Part shown: in pieces, positions 54,169 to 63,565 of the stretch
Position numbering within the stretch: the stretch's first letter is position 1
How the letters are laid out: each line of letters starts with the position of its first letter
NCBI RefSeq assembly: GCF_900109375.1
Contig: NZ_FOAB01000004.1
Location: 372,001-436,000 of the forward strand
From: Aquimarina amphilecti
Lineage (GTDB): Bacteria; Bacteroidota; Bacteroidia; Flavobacteriales; Flavobacteriaceae
Length of the DNA: 64,000 nucleotides
Direction of reading: 5' to 3'
The notes under the pieces: model-generated
What the model saw: only the letters and a program-made list of their open reading frames with translations
Database searches by the model: none
Told to the model about the DNA's origin: nothing
Made by a program: the position numbers and the translations under genes

Positions 54169-55105
54169 TTACTTTTCAATAAAAGATGTCGATTCAATTG
54201 ATACATGGGTGAATGAGGCGATCGAAATAAAGAAAAACCCATTATCTGATAAAACATTAGGAGCGGATAAAACGATTGGCTTATTATTTTTTAATCCTAG
54301 CTTACGTACTCGTTTAAGTACGCAAAAAGCTGCTCTGAACTTAGGGATGAATGTAATTGTAATGAATTTTACAGGAGAAGGCTGGTCATTAGAGTATGGT
54401 GATGGAGCGGTTATGGACCAGGGTAATTCGGAGCACGTAAAAGAAGCAGCTCAAGTAGTTTCTCAATATTGCGATGTATTGGCAATTAGAGCATTTGCTA
54501 AACTGGAGAATAGAGATGATGATTATGAAGAGAAAGTACTAAAGAGCTTTATCAAGTATACTGATATTCCAGTAATAAATATGGAAAGTGCTACAGGTCA
54601 CCCTTTACAAGCATTAACAGATGCAATAACAATTACAGAAAATAAACCAATTCATAAACCAAAGATTGTATTATCATGGGCACCGCATCCGAAAGCCTTA
54701 CCGCAGGCAGTTGCGAACTCTTTTGTAGAAATGGCGCAGCAAATGGAAGCAGATTTTGTAATTACCCACCCTGTGGGATTTGAGTTAGCCAGTCAAATTA
54801 CTAATGAGGTGCCCATTGATTACAATCAGGAGAATGCATTAAAAGACGCAGATTTTGTTTATGTAAAGAATTGGAGTTCATATGAGGAGTATGGAAAAAC
54901 ATCTCAAGATCAGAACTGGAAAATTACTAAAGAAAAAATGAAATTGACTAACAATGCAAAATTCATGCATTGTTTGCCCGTAAGAAGAAATGTCGTGATA
55001 GATGATGCGGTAATTGATAGTGATAATTCCATTGTGATAGAACAGGCAAATAATAGAACATATGCTGCTCAATTAGTACTGAAGAAGATTTTAGAAACGA
55101 CATAG
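54161..55105 (+). CDS. argF': N-acylornithine carbamoyltransferase, succinyl type likely
   Basis: A 314-residue transcarbamylase with the carbamoyl phosphate loop FFNPSLRTRLSTQKAALNLG and MHCLPVRRNVVIDD, closest to the Bacteroides fragilis N-succinylornithine enzyme. The specificity position that is Pro90 in the B. fragilis enzyme and Glu92 in the Xanthomonas acetylornithine enzyme is Ser90 here (MDQGNSEHVKEA). Changing the Xanthomonas Glu92 to Ser is reported to switch it to succinylornithine, so succinyl use is the best reading. It carbamoylates an acylated ornithine, so ArgE must act on the citrulline stage. Confidence 0.9.
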   Translation: MNNYFSIKDVDSIDTWVNEAIEIKKNPLSDKTLGADKTIGLLFFNPSLRTRLSTQKAALNLGMNVIVMNFTGEGWSLEYGDGAVMDQGNSEHVKEAAQVVSQYCDVLAIRAFAKLENRDDDYEEKVLKSFIKYTDIPVINMESATGHPLQALTDAITITENKPIHKPKIVLSWAPHPKALPQAVANSFVEMAQQMEADFVITHPVGFELASQITNEVPIDYNQENALKDADFVYVKNWSSYEEYGKTSQDQNWKITKEKMKLTNNAKFMHCLPVRRNVVIDDAVIDSDNSIVIEQANNRTYAAQLVLKKILETT

Positions 55106-55107
55106 GT

Positions 55108-55890
55108 ATGAAGAAACAAAAACTACTAGTTGCAAAAATAGGAGGTAATATCATAGAAGATAAGAATGCTCTAGAGTCATTTTTAAAAGATTTTTCTAAA
55201 GCAAAAGGACCTAAAATTTTAATTCATGGAGGAGGTAAATCGGCAACGAAGTTAGCTTCAAGATTAGGAGTCAAGACAGAAATGATTGATGGTCGAAGAA
55301 TTACTTCTGCAGATAACTTAGAGATTGTAGTAATGACATATGCAGGTTTATTGAATAAGACCATTGTTTCTGGTTTGCAAAAATATAATTGTAATGCGTT
55401 GGGGTTAACAGGTGCAGATGCTAATGTAATTGTAGCGGATAAAAGACCTGCGCAATTTGTTGATTATGGATATGTTGGTGATGTAACCAATGTGAGTGGT
55501 AAGACTATCAAAGGGTTTTTAGAATTAGGAATAACACCAGTTTTTTGTGCTGTAACACACGATAAGAATGGTCAATTATTTAATACTAATGCAGATACTA
55601 TTGCTTCAGAAGTTGCTTCAGCAATGGGTACACATTATGAAGTGTCATTATTTTATTGTTTTGAGTTGCAAGGAGTTTTAGAAAACATAGATGATAAAGA
55701 ATCTGTTATTGAATGTATTGATTTAGAGAGATATACGGAGTTAAGAGATACTGAAGCTATTTCAGATGGGATGCTGCCAAAGTTGAAAAATTGTTTCGAT
55801 GCATTGCAAAAAAATGTACGTAAAGTGCATATAGCAAATGCAGATTTTATAAAAGATAATACAATAAAACATACGACTTTAAGTCTATAA
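55108..55890 (+). CDS. argB: N-acylglutamate kinase
   Basis: A 260-residue amino acid kinase: LLVAKIGGNIIEDKNALESF, ILIHGGGKSATKLASRLG, GLTGADANVIVADKR, NTNADTIASEVASAMG. It makes N-acylglutamyl phosphate for ArgC and is the usual target of arginine feedback; the extra N-terminal helix linked with arginine sensitivity in some families is not obvious here. Two bases after argF'. Confidence 0.94.
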   Translation: MKKQKLLVAKIGGNIIEDKNALESFLKDFSKAKGPKILIHGGGKSATKLASRLGVKTEMIDGRRITSADNLEIVVMTYAGLLNKTIVSGLQKYNCNALGLTGADANVIVADKRPAQFVDYGYVGDVTNVSGKTIKGFLELGITPVFCAVTHDKNGQLFNTNADTIASEVASAMGTHYEVSLFYCFELQGVLENIDDKESVIECIDLERYTELRDTEAISDGMLPKLKNCFDALQKNVRKVHIANADFIKDNTIKHTTLSL

Positions 55891-55892
55891 CG

Positions 55893-56957
55893 ATGGAACA
55901 GGAACTGACAAGTAAAGCGATAGAGCTTTTATGTAAATTGATCGAAACACAATCTTTTTCTTCAGAAGAAGAAGGAACAGCATTGTTAATAGAAGGTTGG
56001 TTGAAGGAATATAATATTCCATTTGAAAGAGAGAATAATAATATTTGGGCTTATAATAAAAATTTTGATGATACTAAACCTACTATTTTATTGAATTCTC
56101 ATCATGATACAGTAAAACCGAATGGTAATTATACGAATGATCCTTTTAAGGCATTTGTACAGGATGGTAAACTATATGGATTAGGGAGCAATGATGCTGG
56201 AGGATGTTTGGTTTCATTAATTGCCACATTTACGTATTTCTATGATAGAGATAATTTGAAATATAATTTTGTATTAGCAGCTTCTGCTGAAGAAGAGAGT
56301 AGTGGTCCTTTAGGTTTAAAAAGTATTCTAAAATATCTTAAAAATGTAGAGTTTGCAATTGTTGGAGAACCAACATTGATGCAGTTAGCAATTGCGGAAA
56401 AGGGATTGTTGGTATTAGATGTATCTGTAAAAGGTACAGCAAGTCATGCGGCACATCCGAATGATGATAATGCTATTTATAATACGCTAGAAGTAGTTGA
56501 ATGGTTTAAGAATTATACGTTTGAAAAGGGATCTGAAACTTTAGGAGAAGTGAAAATGACGGTTACGCAAATCAATGCAGGGAATCAACATAATGTAGTC
56601 CCTTCTCATTGTAATCTAGTAGTAGATATTAGGGTGAATGATAAATATAAAAATGAAGAAGTTTTAGAAATAGTAAAACAAGCAATGCCAAATAATGTAG
56701 AGGTAAAACCCAGATCATTACATTTAGGTTCTTCTTCAATACCAAGAGATCATGAAATTGTAAAATCTGGAATTACTTTGGGAAGGACGACCTATGGTTC
56801 ACCAACACTTTCGGACCAATCAGTATTGAGTTGCCCATCTTTAAAGCTAGGACCAGGAGATTCAACCAGATCGCATTCTGCTGATGAGTTTATATATGTT
56901 AAGGAAATTAAAGAAGGTATATCATTATATATTAAAATTTTAGAAGGAATAGTATGA
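55893..56957 (+). CDS. argE: M20 deacylase of the arginine pathway
   Basis: A 354-residue M20 metallopeptidase-fold enzyme: LLNSHHDTVKPNGNYTNDPF (metal His and Asp), YGLGSNDAGGCLVSLIATF (bridging Asp), SAEEESSGPLG (Glu base), VGEPT. Given ArgF', it should remove the acyl group from N-acylcitrulline to give citrulline for ArgG. Two bases after argB and 4-base overlap with argH. Confidence 0.92.
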   Translation: MEQELTSKAIELLCKLIETQSFSSEEEGTALLIEGWLKEYNIPFERENNNIWAYNKNFDDTKPTILLNSHHDTVKPNGNYTNDPFKAFVQDGKLYGLGSNDAGGCLVSLIATFTYFYDRDNLKYNFVLAASAEEESSGPLGLKSILKYLKNVEFAIVGEPTLMQLAIAEKGLLVLDVSVKGTASHAAHPNDDNAIYNTLEVVEWFKNYTFEKGSETLGEVKMTVTQINAGNQHNVVPSHCNLVVDIRVNDKYKNEEVLEIVKQAMPNNVEVKPRSLHLGSSSIPRDHEIVKSGITLGRTTYGSPTLSDQSVLSCPSLKLGPGDSTRSHSADEFIYVKEIKEGISLYIKILEGIV

Positions 56958-58231
56958 AACTTTGGGATAAAGGCTTAGCCACAGATCAAAAGATCGATAT
57001 GTTTACAGTAGGTAATGATAGACAACTAGACTTGGTAATAGCTAAATATGATATACAAGCGACATTAGCGCATACTAAGATGTTACATAAGATAGGGTTG
57101 TTATCTGATCAAGAAATTTCTGAGATAAAAATAGAACTAGATGTATTAACGGAACAAGTCAAAAATGGAACTTTTGTAATTGAAGATCAATTTGAGGATG
57201 TACATTCTAAAATTGAATTCGAACTCACAACGAAAATTGGAGATACAGGAAAGAGAATTCATACGGCTAGATCTAGAAATGATCAAGTGCTTGTCGCTAT
57301 GCATTTGTATTTAAAAGATGAATTGATACAAATAAAATCACAGGTAAAAGAATTGTCAGAAAACCTTTTAAGTTCTGCAGAGAAGTATAAAGAAGTACTA
57401 TTACCGGGATATACCCATCTTCAGATAGCAATGCCATCATCATTTGGATTGTGGTTTTCTGCATATGCCGAGAGTTTTGTAGATGACTTATATTTTGTAA
57501 ATGCAGCATTGAGTGTTGTAGATCAGAATCCACTAGGTAGTGCAGCTGGGTATGGGAGTTCATTTCCTATAGATAGAGAATTTACTACAAAAGAGCTTGG
57601 TTTTGATACCCTTAAATATAATGTTGTAGCTGCCCAAATGAGTAGAGGGAAATCCGAAAAATCAACTGCCTTTGCAATGAGTAGTGTAGCGGGAACACTA
57701 TCTAAACTAGCGATGGATGTTTGTTTATATATGAGTCAGAATTTTGATTTTATGAGTATTCCTTCAGAATTTACAACAGGTTCTAGTATCATGCCTCATA
57801 AGAAAAACCCAGACGTTTTTGAATTGATTAGAGGGAAATGTAACAAAATTCAGGCTTTGCCTTATGAATTGAGTTTGTTAACTAATAATTTACCAAGTGG
57901 GTATCATAGAGATTTACAATTATTAAAAGAAGGGATCGTACCAGCTATTCAAGATTTAAAAGCATCTTTAGAAATGGCAATATATGCTCTAAAAAATGTA
58001 GAGGTTAATCAAGCAATATTAGATGATGATAAGTACGATTATTTATTTAGTGTAGATACATTAAATGAATTGGTAATGAAAGGTATGTCTTTTAGAGATG
58101 CTTATGTGAAAATTGGATTGGATATCGAAAATGGAAATTATAAACCAGAAAAGAACACAAAGCATAGTCATCTAGGAAGTATTAATAATTTATGTTTGGA
58201 TGATATCAAAAGAAAATTACAATCCATTTAG
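56954..58231 (+). CDS. argH: Argininosuccinate lyase
   Basis: A 425-residue member of the fumarase/aspartase superfamily. It opens with MKLWDKGLATDQKIDMFTVG, has EDVHSKIEFELTTKIGDTGK, HTARSRNDQVLVAMHLYLKD, and the signature loop GSSIMPHKKNPDVFELIRG with the catalytic Ser. It releases arginine and fumarate. Last gene of the operon; followed by a structured 3' region and a terminator at 58320-58360. Confidence 0.96.
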   Translation: MKLWDKGLATDQKIDMFTVGNDRQLDLVIAKYDIQATLAHTKMLHKIGLLSDQEISEIKIELDVLTEQVKNGTFVIEDQFEDVHSKIEFELTTKIGDTGKRIHTARSRNDQVLVAMHLYLKDELIQIKSQVKELSENLLSSAEKYKEVLLPGYTHLQIAMPSSFGLWFSAYAESFVDDLYFVNAALSVVDQNPLGSAAGYGSSFPIDREFTTKELGFDTLKYNVVAAQMSRGKSEKSTAFAMSSVAGTLSKLAMDVCLYMSQNFDFMSIPSEFTTGSSIMPHKKNPDVFELIRGKCNKIQALPYELSLLTNNLPSGYHRDLQLLKEGIVPAIQDLKASLEMAIYALKNVEVNQAILDDDKYDYLFSVDTLNELVMKGMSFRDAYVKIGLDIENGNYKPEKNTKHSHLGSINNLCLDDIKRKLQSI

Positions 58232-58259
58232 AAAATGAATTGTAAAATATATAAGAAAA

Positions 58260-58315
58260 GTTGAAGCAGTTAATTGAGTGTAAGTTGAGTTAGTTTAATT
58301 TTTTTTGGCTTCAAC
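58260..58315 (+). other. Large stem-loop in the argH 3' region
   Basis: GTTGAAGC (58260-58267) pairs with GCTTCAAC (58308-58315) around a 40-base loop, immediately before the argH terminator. It may stabilise the transcript or belong to a small 3'-derived RNA; function unknown. Confidence 0.4.
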
Positions 58316-58319
58316 CTAG

Positions 58320-58360
58320 ACCCTCAGAGGAGTAGTTAACCACTGAGGGTTGTTTTTTTT
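58320..58360 (+). terminator. Arginine operon terminator
   Basis: Stem ACCCTCAG (58320-58327) with CTGAGGGT (58343-58350), 15-base loop, followed by TG and eight T. Confidence 0.85.
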
Positions 58361-58408
58361 ACGTAGTATGATTTAATAATTGATATCTTAGTTTAAATTT
58401 AGAAAGTC

Positions 58409-59290
58409 ATGAAAATAACTTGTTTTGGAGAAGTCCTTTGGGATATATTTCCTCATCATAAGAAAATTGGAGGCGCACCATTGAATGTTGCTTTAAGATT
58501 AAATTCTATGGGGATCGATTCTTCTATTATTACAAGAGTTGGTGTTGATGATTTAGGCCACGAGATAATCTCATTTGTAAGTCAACAAGGCTTGTCTTTA
58601 GAAACAATCCAAAAAGACTATCAACATCACACAGGAGAGGTTATAGTATCTCTTGATAATGAAGGAACCGCATCTTACAAAATTAGCCGACCTGTAGCTT
58701 GGGATTTTATTAATGCTACTGAAGAAGCTATTATCGAGGTCTCGGTATCTGATGCTATCATTTTTGGAAGTTTAGCCAGTCGTAATGATGTTTCTAGAAA
58801 TACTTTATTTCAGTTATTAGATAAAGCTAAATTTAAAATATTAGATGTTAATCTTAGACCACCTCATTACGATACTCAATTACTTTCTGAGTTAATGAAG
58901 AGAGCAGATTTTATTAAGCTAAATGATGAAGAATTAGATGAAATTTGTACTCATTTTGGAATAAAAGAATCGACTCTAGAGGAACAGATAAAATCAATAG
59001 CTTCATATACTAATACCCCCCAAATTTGTATTACTAAGGGTGGAAAAGGTGCTACTTTATATGATAAAAAATCTTTTTATCATAATGATGGATATACCAT
59101 TAAAGTGGTAGATACAGTGGGAGCAGGAGATTCTTTTTTAGCAACGTTGATTTCTAAGTTATTGCAAGGAAATGAACCTCAATTATCAATAGATTACGCT
59201 TGTGCTATTGGCGCAATGGTGGCAGGTAGCGAAGGTGCTAACCCTATTTTTAATAATAAAGAGGTTCGGAATTTTATAAAAAATCAATAA
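58409..59290 (+). CDS. PfkB-family sugar kinase, fructokinase-like
   Basis: A 293-residue ribokinase-fold kinase. CFGEVLWDIFPHHKKIGGAP, NVALRLNSMGIDSSIITRVG, DVNLRPPHYDTQLL and the catalytic VVDTVGAGDSFLATLISKLL. The short N-terminus and WDIFP motif resemble fructokinases of Bacteroidota. Substrate not proven. It ends exactly one base before the end of the convergent DUF1080 gene (59290/59291), with no terminator between. Confidence 0.85.
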   Translation: MKITCFGEVLWDIFPHHKKIGGAPLNVALRLNSMGIDSSIITRVGVDDLGHEIISFVSQQGLSLETIQKDYQHHTGEVIVSLDNEGTASYKISRPVAWDFINATEEAIIEVSVSDAIIFGSLASRNDVSRNTLFQLLDKAKFKILDVNLRPPHYDTQLLSELMKRADFIKLNDEELDEICTHFGIKESTLEEQIKSIASYTNTPQICITKGGKGATLYDKKSFYHNDGYTIKVVDTVGAGDSFLATLISKLLQGNEPQLSIDYACAIGAMVAGSEGANPIFNNKEVRNFIKNQ

Positions 59291-60097
59291 TTAATTCAAT
59301 TCTCTTACCCAGATATTTCTATAATGGACAGGATTACTATGATCCTGTAATTTGATTGGACCTTTACCATGTGGAACATTTTTAGGAGGACCAATATATT
59401 CCGTGCTGCCTAAAATCTCAACGTGGTCTTGAACAAGAACTCCATTGTGAATAACTGTAAATGATCCTGATTTTACTTTCTTACCATCTATAAATTCTGG
59501 TTGATGGAATATGATATCATAGGTCTGCCATTGATCGTTAGGTTTGGTAGCATTTACCAATGGTATATGTTGTTTGTAGACAGAAGTAGCTTGTCCATTA
59601 GAATAGGTGCGGTTTTTATAACTATCTAAAATCTGTACTTCGTATTTATTTTGAAAAAACACCCCACTATTACCTCTTCCTTGGCCTTCACCTTCTACAA
59701 TATCAGGAGCTTTCCATTCTAAATGTAATTGAACACTACCAAAATTATTCTTTGTTTGTATATCGCCAGTTCCTGGTTTTACAGTCATAGTTTTATCCGT
59801 ATTGATAGTCCATGCTGCTACTGTAGAATCTTTGGTAGAAATCCATTGGTCTAATTTATTTCCATTAAAAAGAACTATGGCATCAGAAGGAACATTACCT
59901 TCATTAAAAGAAATAGCATTAGGTTCTGACTCCCAAACTTCTGTTTCTTTAGGGTCTGTAATTTCCTTTTCTGTTGGAGTTGAGGTTAGTTCCTCTTGGA
60001 TACTATTAGTTGAGGAAGTATCATCCAATTCTTTTTTTTGTTCATTACAAGAAATGACAACACTTATTGTAATAAATAGATATATGATTGTTTTCAT
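59291..60097 (-). CDS. DUF1080 (3-keto-disaccharide hydrolase-like) lipoprotein
   Basis: A 268-residue lipoprotein (YLFITISVVISCNEQK). After an acidic linker (25-65) comes a concanavalin-like DUF1080 domain: AIVLFNGNKLDQWISTKD, NNFGSVQLHLEWKAPD, SGVFFQNKYEVQILDSYKN and WQTYDIIFHQPEFIDG. The family includes enzymes that cleave 3-keto-glycosides by elimination. Last gene of a minus-strand cluster with isomerase-like and Gfo/Idh/MocA genes, which supports such a route. Confidence 0.85.
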   Translation of the reverse strand: MKTIIYLFITISVVISCNEQKKELDDTSSTNSIQEELTSTPTEKEITDPKETEVWESEPNAISFNEGNVPSDAIVLFNGNKLDQWISTKDSTVAAWTINTDKTMTVKPGTGDIQTKNNFGSVQLHLEWKAPDIVEGEGQGRGNSGVFFQNKYEVQILDSYKNRTYSNGQATSVYKQHIPLVNATKPNDQWQTYDIIFHQPEFIDGKKVKSGSFTVIHNGVLVQDHVEILGSTEYIGPPKNVPHGKGPIKLQDHSNPVHYRNIWVRELN

Positions 60098-60113
60098 TGT
60101 GGTGTTTTGTTGG

Positions 60114-61166
60114 TTATAACCCTAATATTTTTTTTAGTTGTTCTTTATCGATATCAGCTCCAGCAAAATCATCAAAGGCTTTTTGAGTAGCTTCTATGAT
60201 ATGGTTTTGAATAAATGGAGCTCCTTCTTTAGCACCTTGCTCTGGGGATTTGATACAACATTCCCATTCCATAACGGCCCAAACATCACAACCATATTGT
60301 GTGAGTTTAGAGAATATTGTTTTAAAATCAATTTGTCCATCTCCAGGAGAACGATAGCGTCCAGCTCGATCTATCCAATCACTGTATCCTCCAAAAACGC
60401 CTTTCTTACCTGTAGGATTAAATTCAGAATCCTTTACGTGGAAGGCTTTTATAAATTCGTGGTAATGATCTATATATTCTAGATAATCCAATTGTTGTAA
60501 AACAAAATGACTAGGGTCGTATAGGATATTTACTCGTTTATGATTCCCTGTTGCTTCTAGAAACCTTTCGAAAGTTATTCCATCATGTAAATCTTCACCA
60601 GGATGAATCTCATAGCAAACATCTACGCCTTGTTCATCAAAATGATTAAGTATAGGTAACCAACGTTTTGCTAATTCTTCAAAGCCCATTTCTACTAATC
60701 CAGTAGGTCGCTGAGGCCAAGGATGCATGGTATGCCATAATAACGCACCTGAGAATGTACCGTGTGCTTTAATTCCTAGTCGATTACTAGCTGTTGCTGC
60801 ATTTTTGACCTGATTAACAGCCCATGCTGTTCTCTTTTTAGGATTGTTTTTGCAATCATCAGGCGCAAAGTTATCAAACATCAAATCATATGCAGGATGA
60901 ACTGCAACTAATTGTCCTTGAAGATGTGTTGAGAGTTCTGTGATTTCTAATCCATAATCAGCAATTTTCCCTTTCAGTTCATCGCAATAAGTTTGACTTT
61001 CTGCTGCCTTATTAAGGTCTATTAATCTAGTTTCCCAAGTGGGTATTTGTATGCCTTTATATCCTAAATCCGAAGCCCATTTACATAATCCATCTAATGA
61101 ATTAAAGGGTTCTTTGTCGTCCATAAACTGAGCTAGAAATACTGCAGGGCCTTTTATTGTTTTCAT
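60114..61166 (-). CDS. TIM-barrel sugar isomerase/epimerase-like protein
   Basis: A 350-residue xylose isomerase-like barrel. Metal and substrate residues sit in CYEIHPGEDLHDG (Glu), ILYDPSHFVLQQLDYL (Asp, His), KAFHVKDSEFNP (His) and WAVMEWECC (Glu). Cytoplasmic, no signal. Proteins of this type accompany Gfo/Idh/MocA oxidoreductases in sugar and inositol-like breakdown. Six bases from the oxidoreductase stop codon. Confidence 0.83.
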   Translation of the reverse strand: MKTIKGPAVFLAQFMDDKEPFNSLDGLCKWASDLGYKGIQIPTWETRLIDLNKAAESQTYCDELKGKIADYGLEITELSTHLQGQLVAVHPAYDLMFDNFAPDDCKNNPKKRTAWAVNQVKNAATASNRLGIKAHGTFSGALLWHTMHPWPQRPTGLVEMGFEELAKRWLPILNHFDEQGVDVCYEIHPGEDLHDGITFERFLEATGNHKRVNILYDPSHFVLQQLDYLEYIDHYHEFIKAFHVKDSEFNPTGKKGVFGGYSDWIDRAGRYRSPGDGQIDFKTIFSKLTQYGCDVWAVMEWECCIKSPEQGAKEGAPFIQNHIIEATQKAFDDFAGADIDKEQLKKILGL

Positions 61167-61171
61167 GTTTT

Positions 61172-62317
61172 TTAAATTTTAGTCCAGCTGGCATTATTTT
61201 TACTGCTTTCTACAGCAGCATATATGAATTTCATTCCTCTAATACCATCAGTTACTGTTGGGAAATCTAGATCTTGTGAAATCATCTTTTTACTCTTGAT
61301 ATTCATTAATTCTTTAGCAAAACTTCTGTAAATTGTTGCAAATCCTTCTAAGTATCCTTCTGGATGTCCTGCGGGAATTCGAACGTATTCTGATGATTCA
61401 GGATAAGTTCCATTGCCGCCAGGAGTATATATTTGTTTAGGTTGATCCAGCCATTTTACAGTAAGTTGATTTGGGTTTTCCTGATACCATTCCACACTTC
61501 CTTTAGTACCATATATTTTAATTCCAAGATTATTTTCTTCTCCTGTCGCTATCTGTGAAAATGACATGACTCCTTTGGCCCCATTCTCAAAACGTAATAA
61601 AATATTGCCATCATCATCCAGACTTCGACCTTCTCCAAAAGCAGTTAAATCAGCTGCAATAGTTTCAATTTGGATTCCGGTGATATATTCTACTAGATTT
61701 TCGGCATGAGTACCTATATCGCCAAGAGCTCCACCAATACCAGAGCGTTTAGGATCAACACGCCAAGCCGCTTGCTTTTGACCTGTTTTTTCTACCGCTG
61801 TAGAGAGCCAACCTTGTAGGTAATGCACATTGATTTTACGAATGGTTCCTAAATCACCTTTAGTAATCATTGTTTTTGCTTGCTTTACCATTGGGTATCC
61901 GGTATAGTTATGAGTCAATGCAAATACTTTCCCTGAAGCGGCTACTATTTTTTCTAATTCAATAGCTTCATCTAATGTTAAAGAAAGAGGTTTATCACAA
62001 ATTACATGAAAACCATGTTCTAAAGCCATTTTTGTAGGTGGAAAGTGCATATGATTTGGAGTAACAATGGATACAAAATCCATTCGTTCTTCTTCTGAAA
62101 GTTTAGTTTCTCCAATGATCATTTCTTCAAAATTACCATATACTCTTTTATTTGATATTCCTAGTTCTTTTCCCGAGATAAGGCTTTTTTCTTTACTTGA
62201 AGAAAAAGCTCCACAAACTAATTCAATCATCCCATCAATGCTAGCTGCTTTTCGATGAACATCACCAATAAATGATCCGGTGCCACCACCGACCATTCCC
62301 ATTTTAAGTTTGGACAT
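61172..62317 (-). CDS. Gfo/Idh/MocA-family oxidoreductase
   Basis: A 381-residue NAD(P)-dependent oxidoreductase. GMVGGGTGSFIGDVHRKAAS binds the cofactor; CDKPLSLTLDEAIELEK contains the catalytic Lys; RSGIGGALGDIGTHAENLVEY contains the conserved GD..H motif. No export signal, so it probably works in the cytoplasm, oxidising or reducing a sugar, possibly at C3. Two bases from the permease stop codon, within the cluster. Confidence 0.88.
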   Translation of the reverse strand: MSKLKMGMVGGGTGSFIGDVHRKAASIDGMIELVCGAFSSSKEKSLISGKELGISNKRVYGNFEEMIIGETKLSEEERMDFVSIVTPNHMHFPPTKMALEHGFHVICDKPLSLTLDEAIELEKIVAASGKVFALTHNYTGYPMVKQAKTMITKGDLGTIRKINVHYLQGWLSTAVEKTGQKQAAWRVDPKRSGIGGALGDIGTHAENLVEYITGIQIETIAADLTAFGEGRSLDDDGNILLRFENGAKGVMSFSQIATGEENNLGIKIYGTKGSVEWYQENPNQLTVKWLDQPKQIYTPGGNGTYPESSEYVRIPAGHPEGYLEGFATIYRSFAKELMNIKSKKMISQDLDFPTVTDGIRGMKFIYAAVESSKNNASWTKI

Positions 62318-62319
62318 AA

Positions 62320-63552
62320 TTAGCTTTCTTTATATTCTATTTTTTCATTTTTGAAGAAGACAGCAAATAATATCATTACTGCAGCAGCAAAAATAGCTGG
62401 GAATATCCAAATGCTATTCCAATTATGTTGCCCTTCAGAAATTAAGTTTGTATCTGTAATTTTTCCTGCGACATAAAATCCAATTAACATCCCTAATCCA
62501 TAGGTTGCTAAAGTAATCAGACCTTGTGCAGCACTTTTGAACTTTGCTCCAGCTTTAGAATCGGTATAAATCTGTCCTGAAACGAAAAAGAAGTCATAAC
62601 AAATACCGTGTAAAGCAATACCCACTATAAGCATAAAGGCTAGCTCTCCTGAATTGCCATAGGCAAATAATAAATATCTAACTGTCCAAGCTAACATTCC
62701 TACTAATATTGTTTTTTTGAACCCAAATTTCTTAAAGAAAAAGGGAAGGAGTAGCATGAAAAGAACTTCAGATATTTGACCAATCGTCATTTTTGCAGCT
62801 GGGTTTGCCACACCTATTTCTCCTAAAAATTGTCCAGCATGCTGATAGTAAAATGCAAGAGGAATACATATGAGTATAGATGCTAAGAAAAAGATTAAGA
62901 AGTTTTTATCTTTTAAAAGTTTTATTGCATCTAACCCTAAAATATCAGAAATGGTTACTTTTTGATCTTTACCAACTTTAGGAGGTGTTTTAGGTAAAGT
63001 AAAACTAAATATACCCAAGATAGCAGAAGCTATAGCAGTCATTAGAAAGGTGTTTTTCAGCATCCCATTAGCAACCCCTTCTGTAGAATCCCAATGAAAA
63101 ACATAGCTAATCACAAGTCCTGCAATGATCCATCCTATAGTTCCAAAAACTCGTACAAATGAAAACTGCTTTGCCGGATCTGTCATTTGATTAAAAGATA
63201 CAGAGTTTACTAGAGCAAGTGTTGGCATATAGGCAATCATATACCCTAATACATATGGATAGAAAACAGAAAAATCCGTAGCATTTGCCATTTGATACAT
63301 TAAGACTGCTCCGATAAGATGTAATACTCCTAAGATGCGTTCTGCATTAAAAAATCGATCAGCAATAAGCCCAATGATAAACGGAGCAATAATAGCTCCC
63401 CAAGATTGTGTAGAATATGCCATAGCTATTTCTCCGCCACTTGTATTTAAAGAATTTGGTAAATAAATACCCATGGTTACAAACCAGCCACCCCAAATAA
63501 AGAATTCTAAGAACATTAGTAAGGATAACTGAAACTGAATAAATTTATTCAT
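62320..63552 (-). CDS. NupG-like MFS permease
   Basis: A 410-residue twelve-helix transporter of the nucleoside:H+ symporter family shape: LSLLMFLEFFIWGGWFVTMG, IAPFIIGLIADRFFNAERIL, FVRVFGTIGWIIAGLVIS and HGICYDFFFVSGQIYTDSKA. In this context it probably imports a sugar or glycoside for the oxidoreductase and isomerases and not a nucleoside. Fourteen bases after the preceding isomerase gene. Confidence 0.83.
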   Translation of the reverse strand: MNKFIQFQLSLLMFLEFFIWGGWFVTMGIYLPNSLNTSGGEIAMAYSTQSWGAIIAPFIIGLIADRFFNAERILGVLHLIGAVLMYQMANATDFSVFYPYVLGYMIAYMPTLALVNSVSFNQMTDPAKQFSFVRVFGTIGWIIAGLVISYVFHWDSTEGVANGMLKNTFLMTAIASAILGIFSFTLPKTPPKVGKDQKVTISDILGLDAIKLLKDKNFLIFFLASILICIPLAFYYQHAGQFLGEIGVANPAAKMTIGQISEVLFMLLLPFFFKKFGFKKTILVGMLAWTVRYLLFAYGNSGELAFMLIVGIALHGICYDFFFVSGQIYTDSKAGAKFKSAAQGLITLATYGLGMLIGFYVAGKITDTNLISEGQHNWNSIWIFPAIFAAAVMILFAVFFKNEKIEYKES

Positions 63553-63565
63553 AGTTAATAGTTGG

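Noticed and set aside
60111..60120. GGTTATAACC palindrome before the DUF1080 gene
   Set aside because: It coincides with the stop codon region of the neighbouring isomerase-like gene and does not match the GntR operator.
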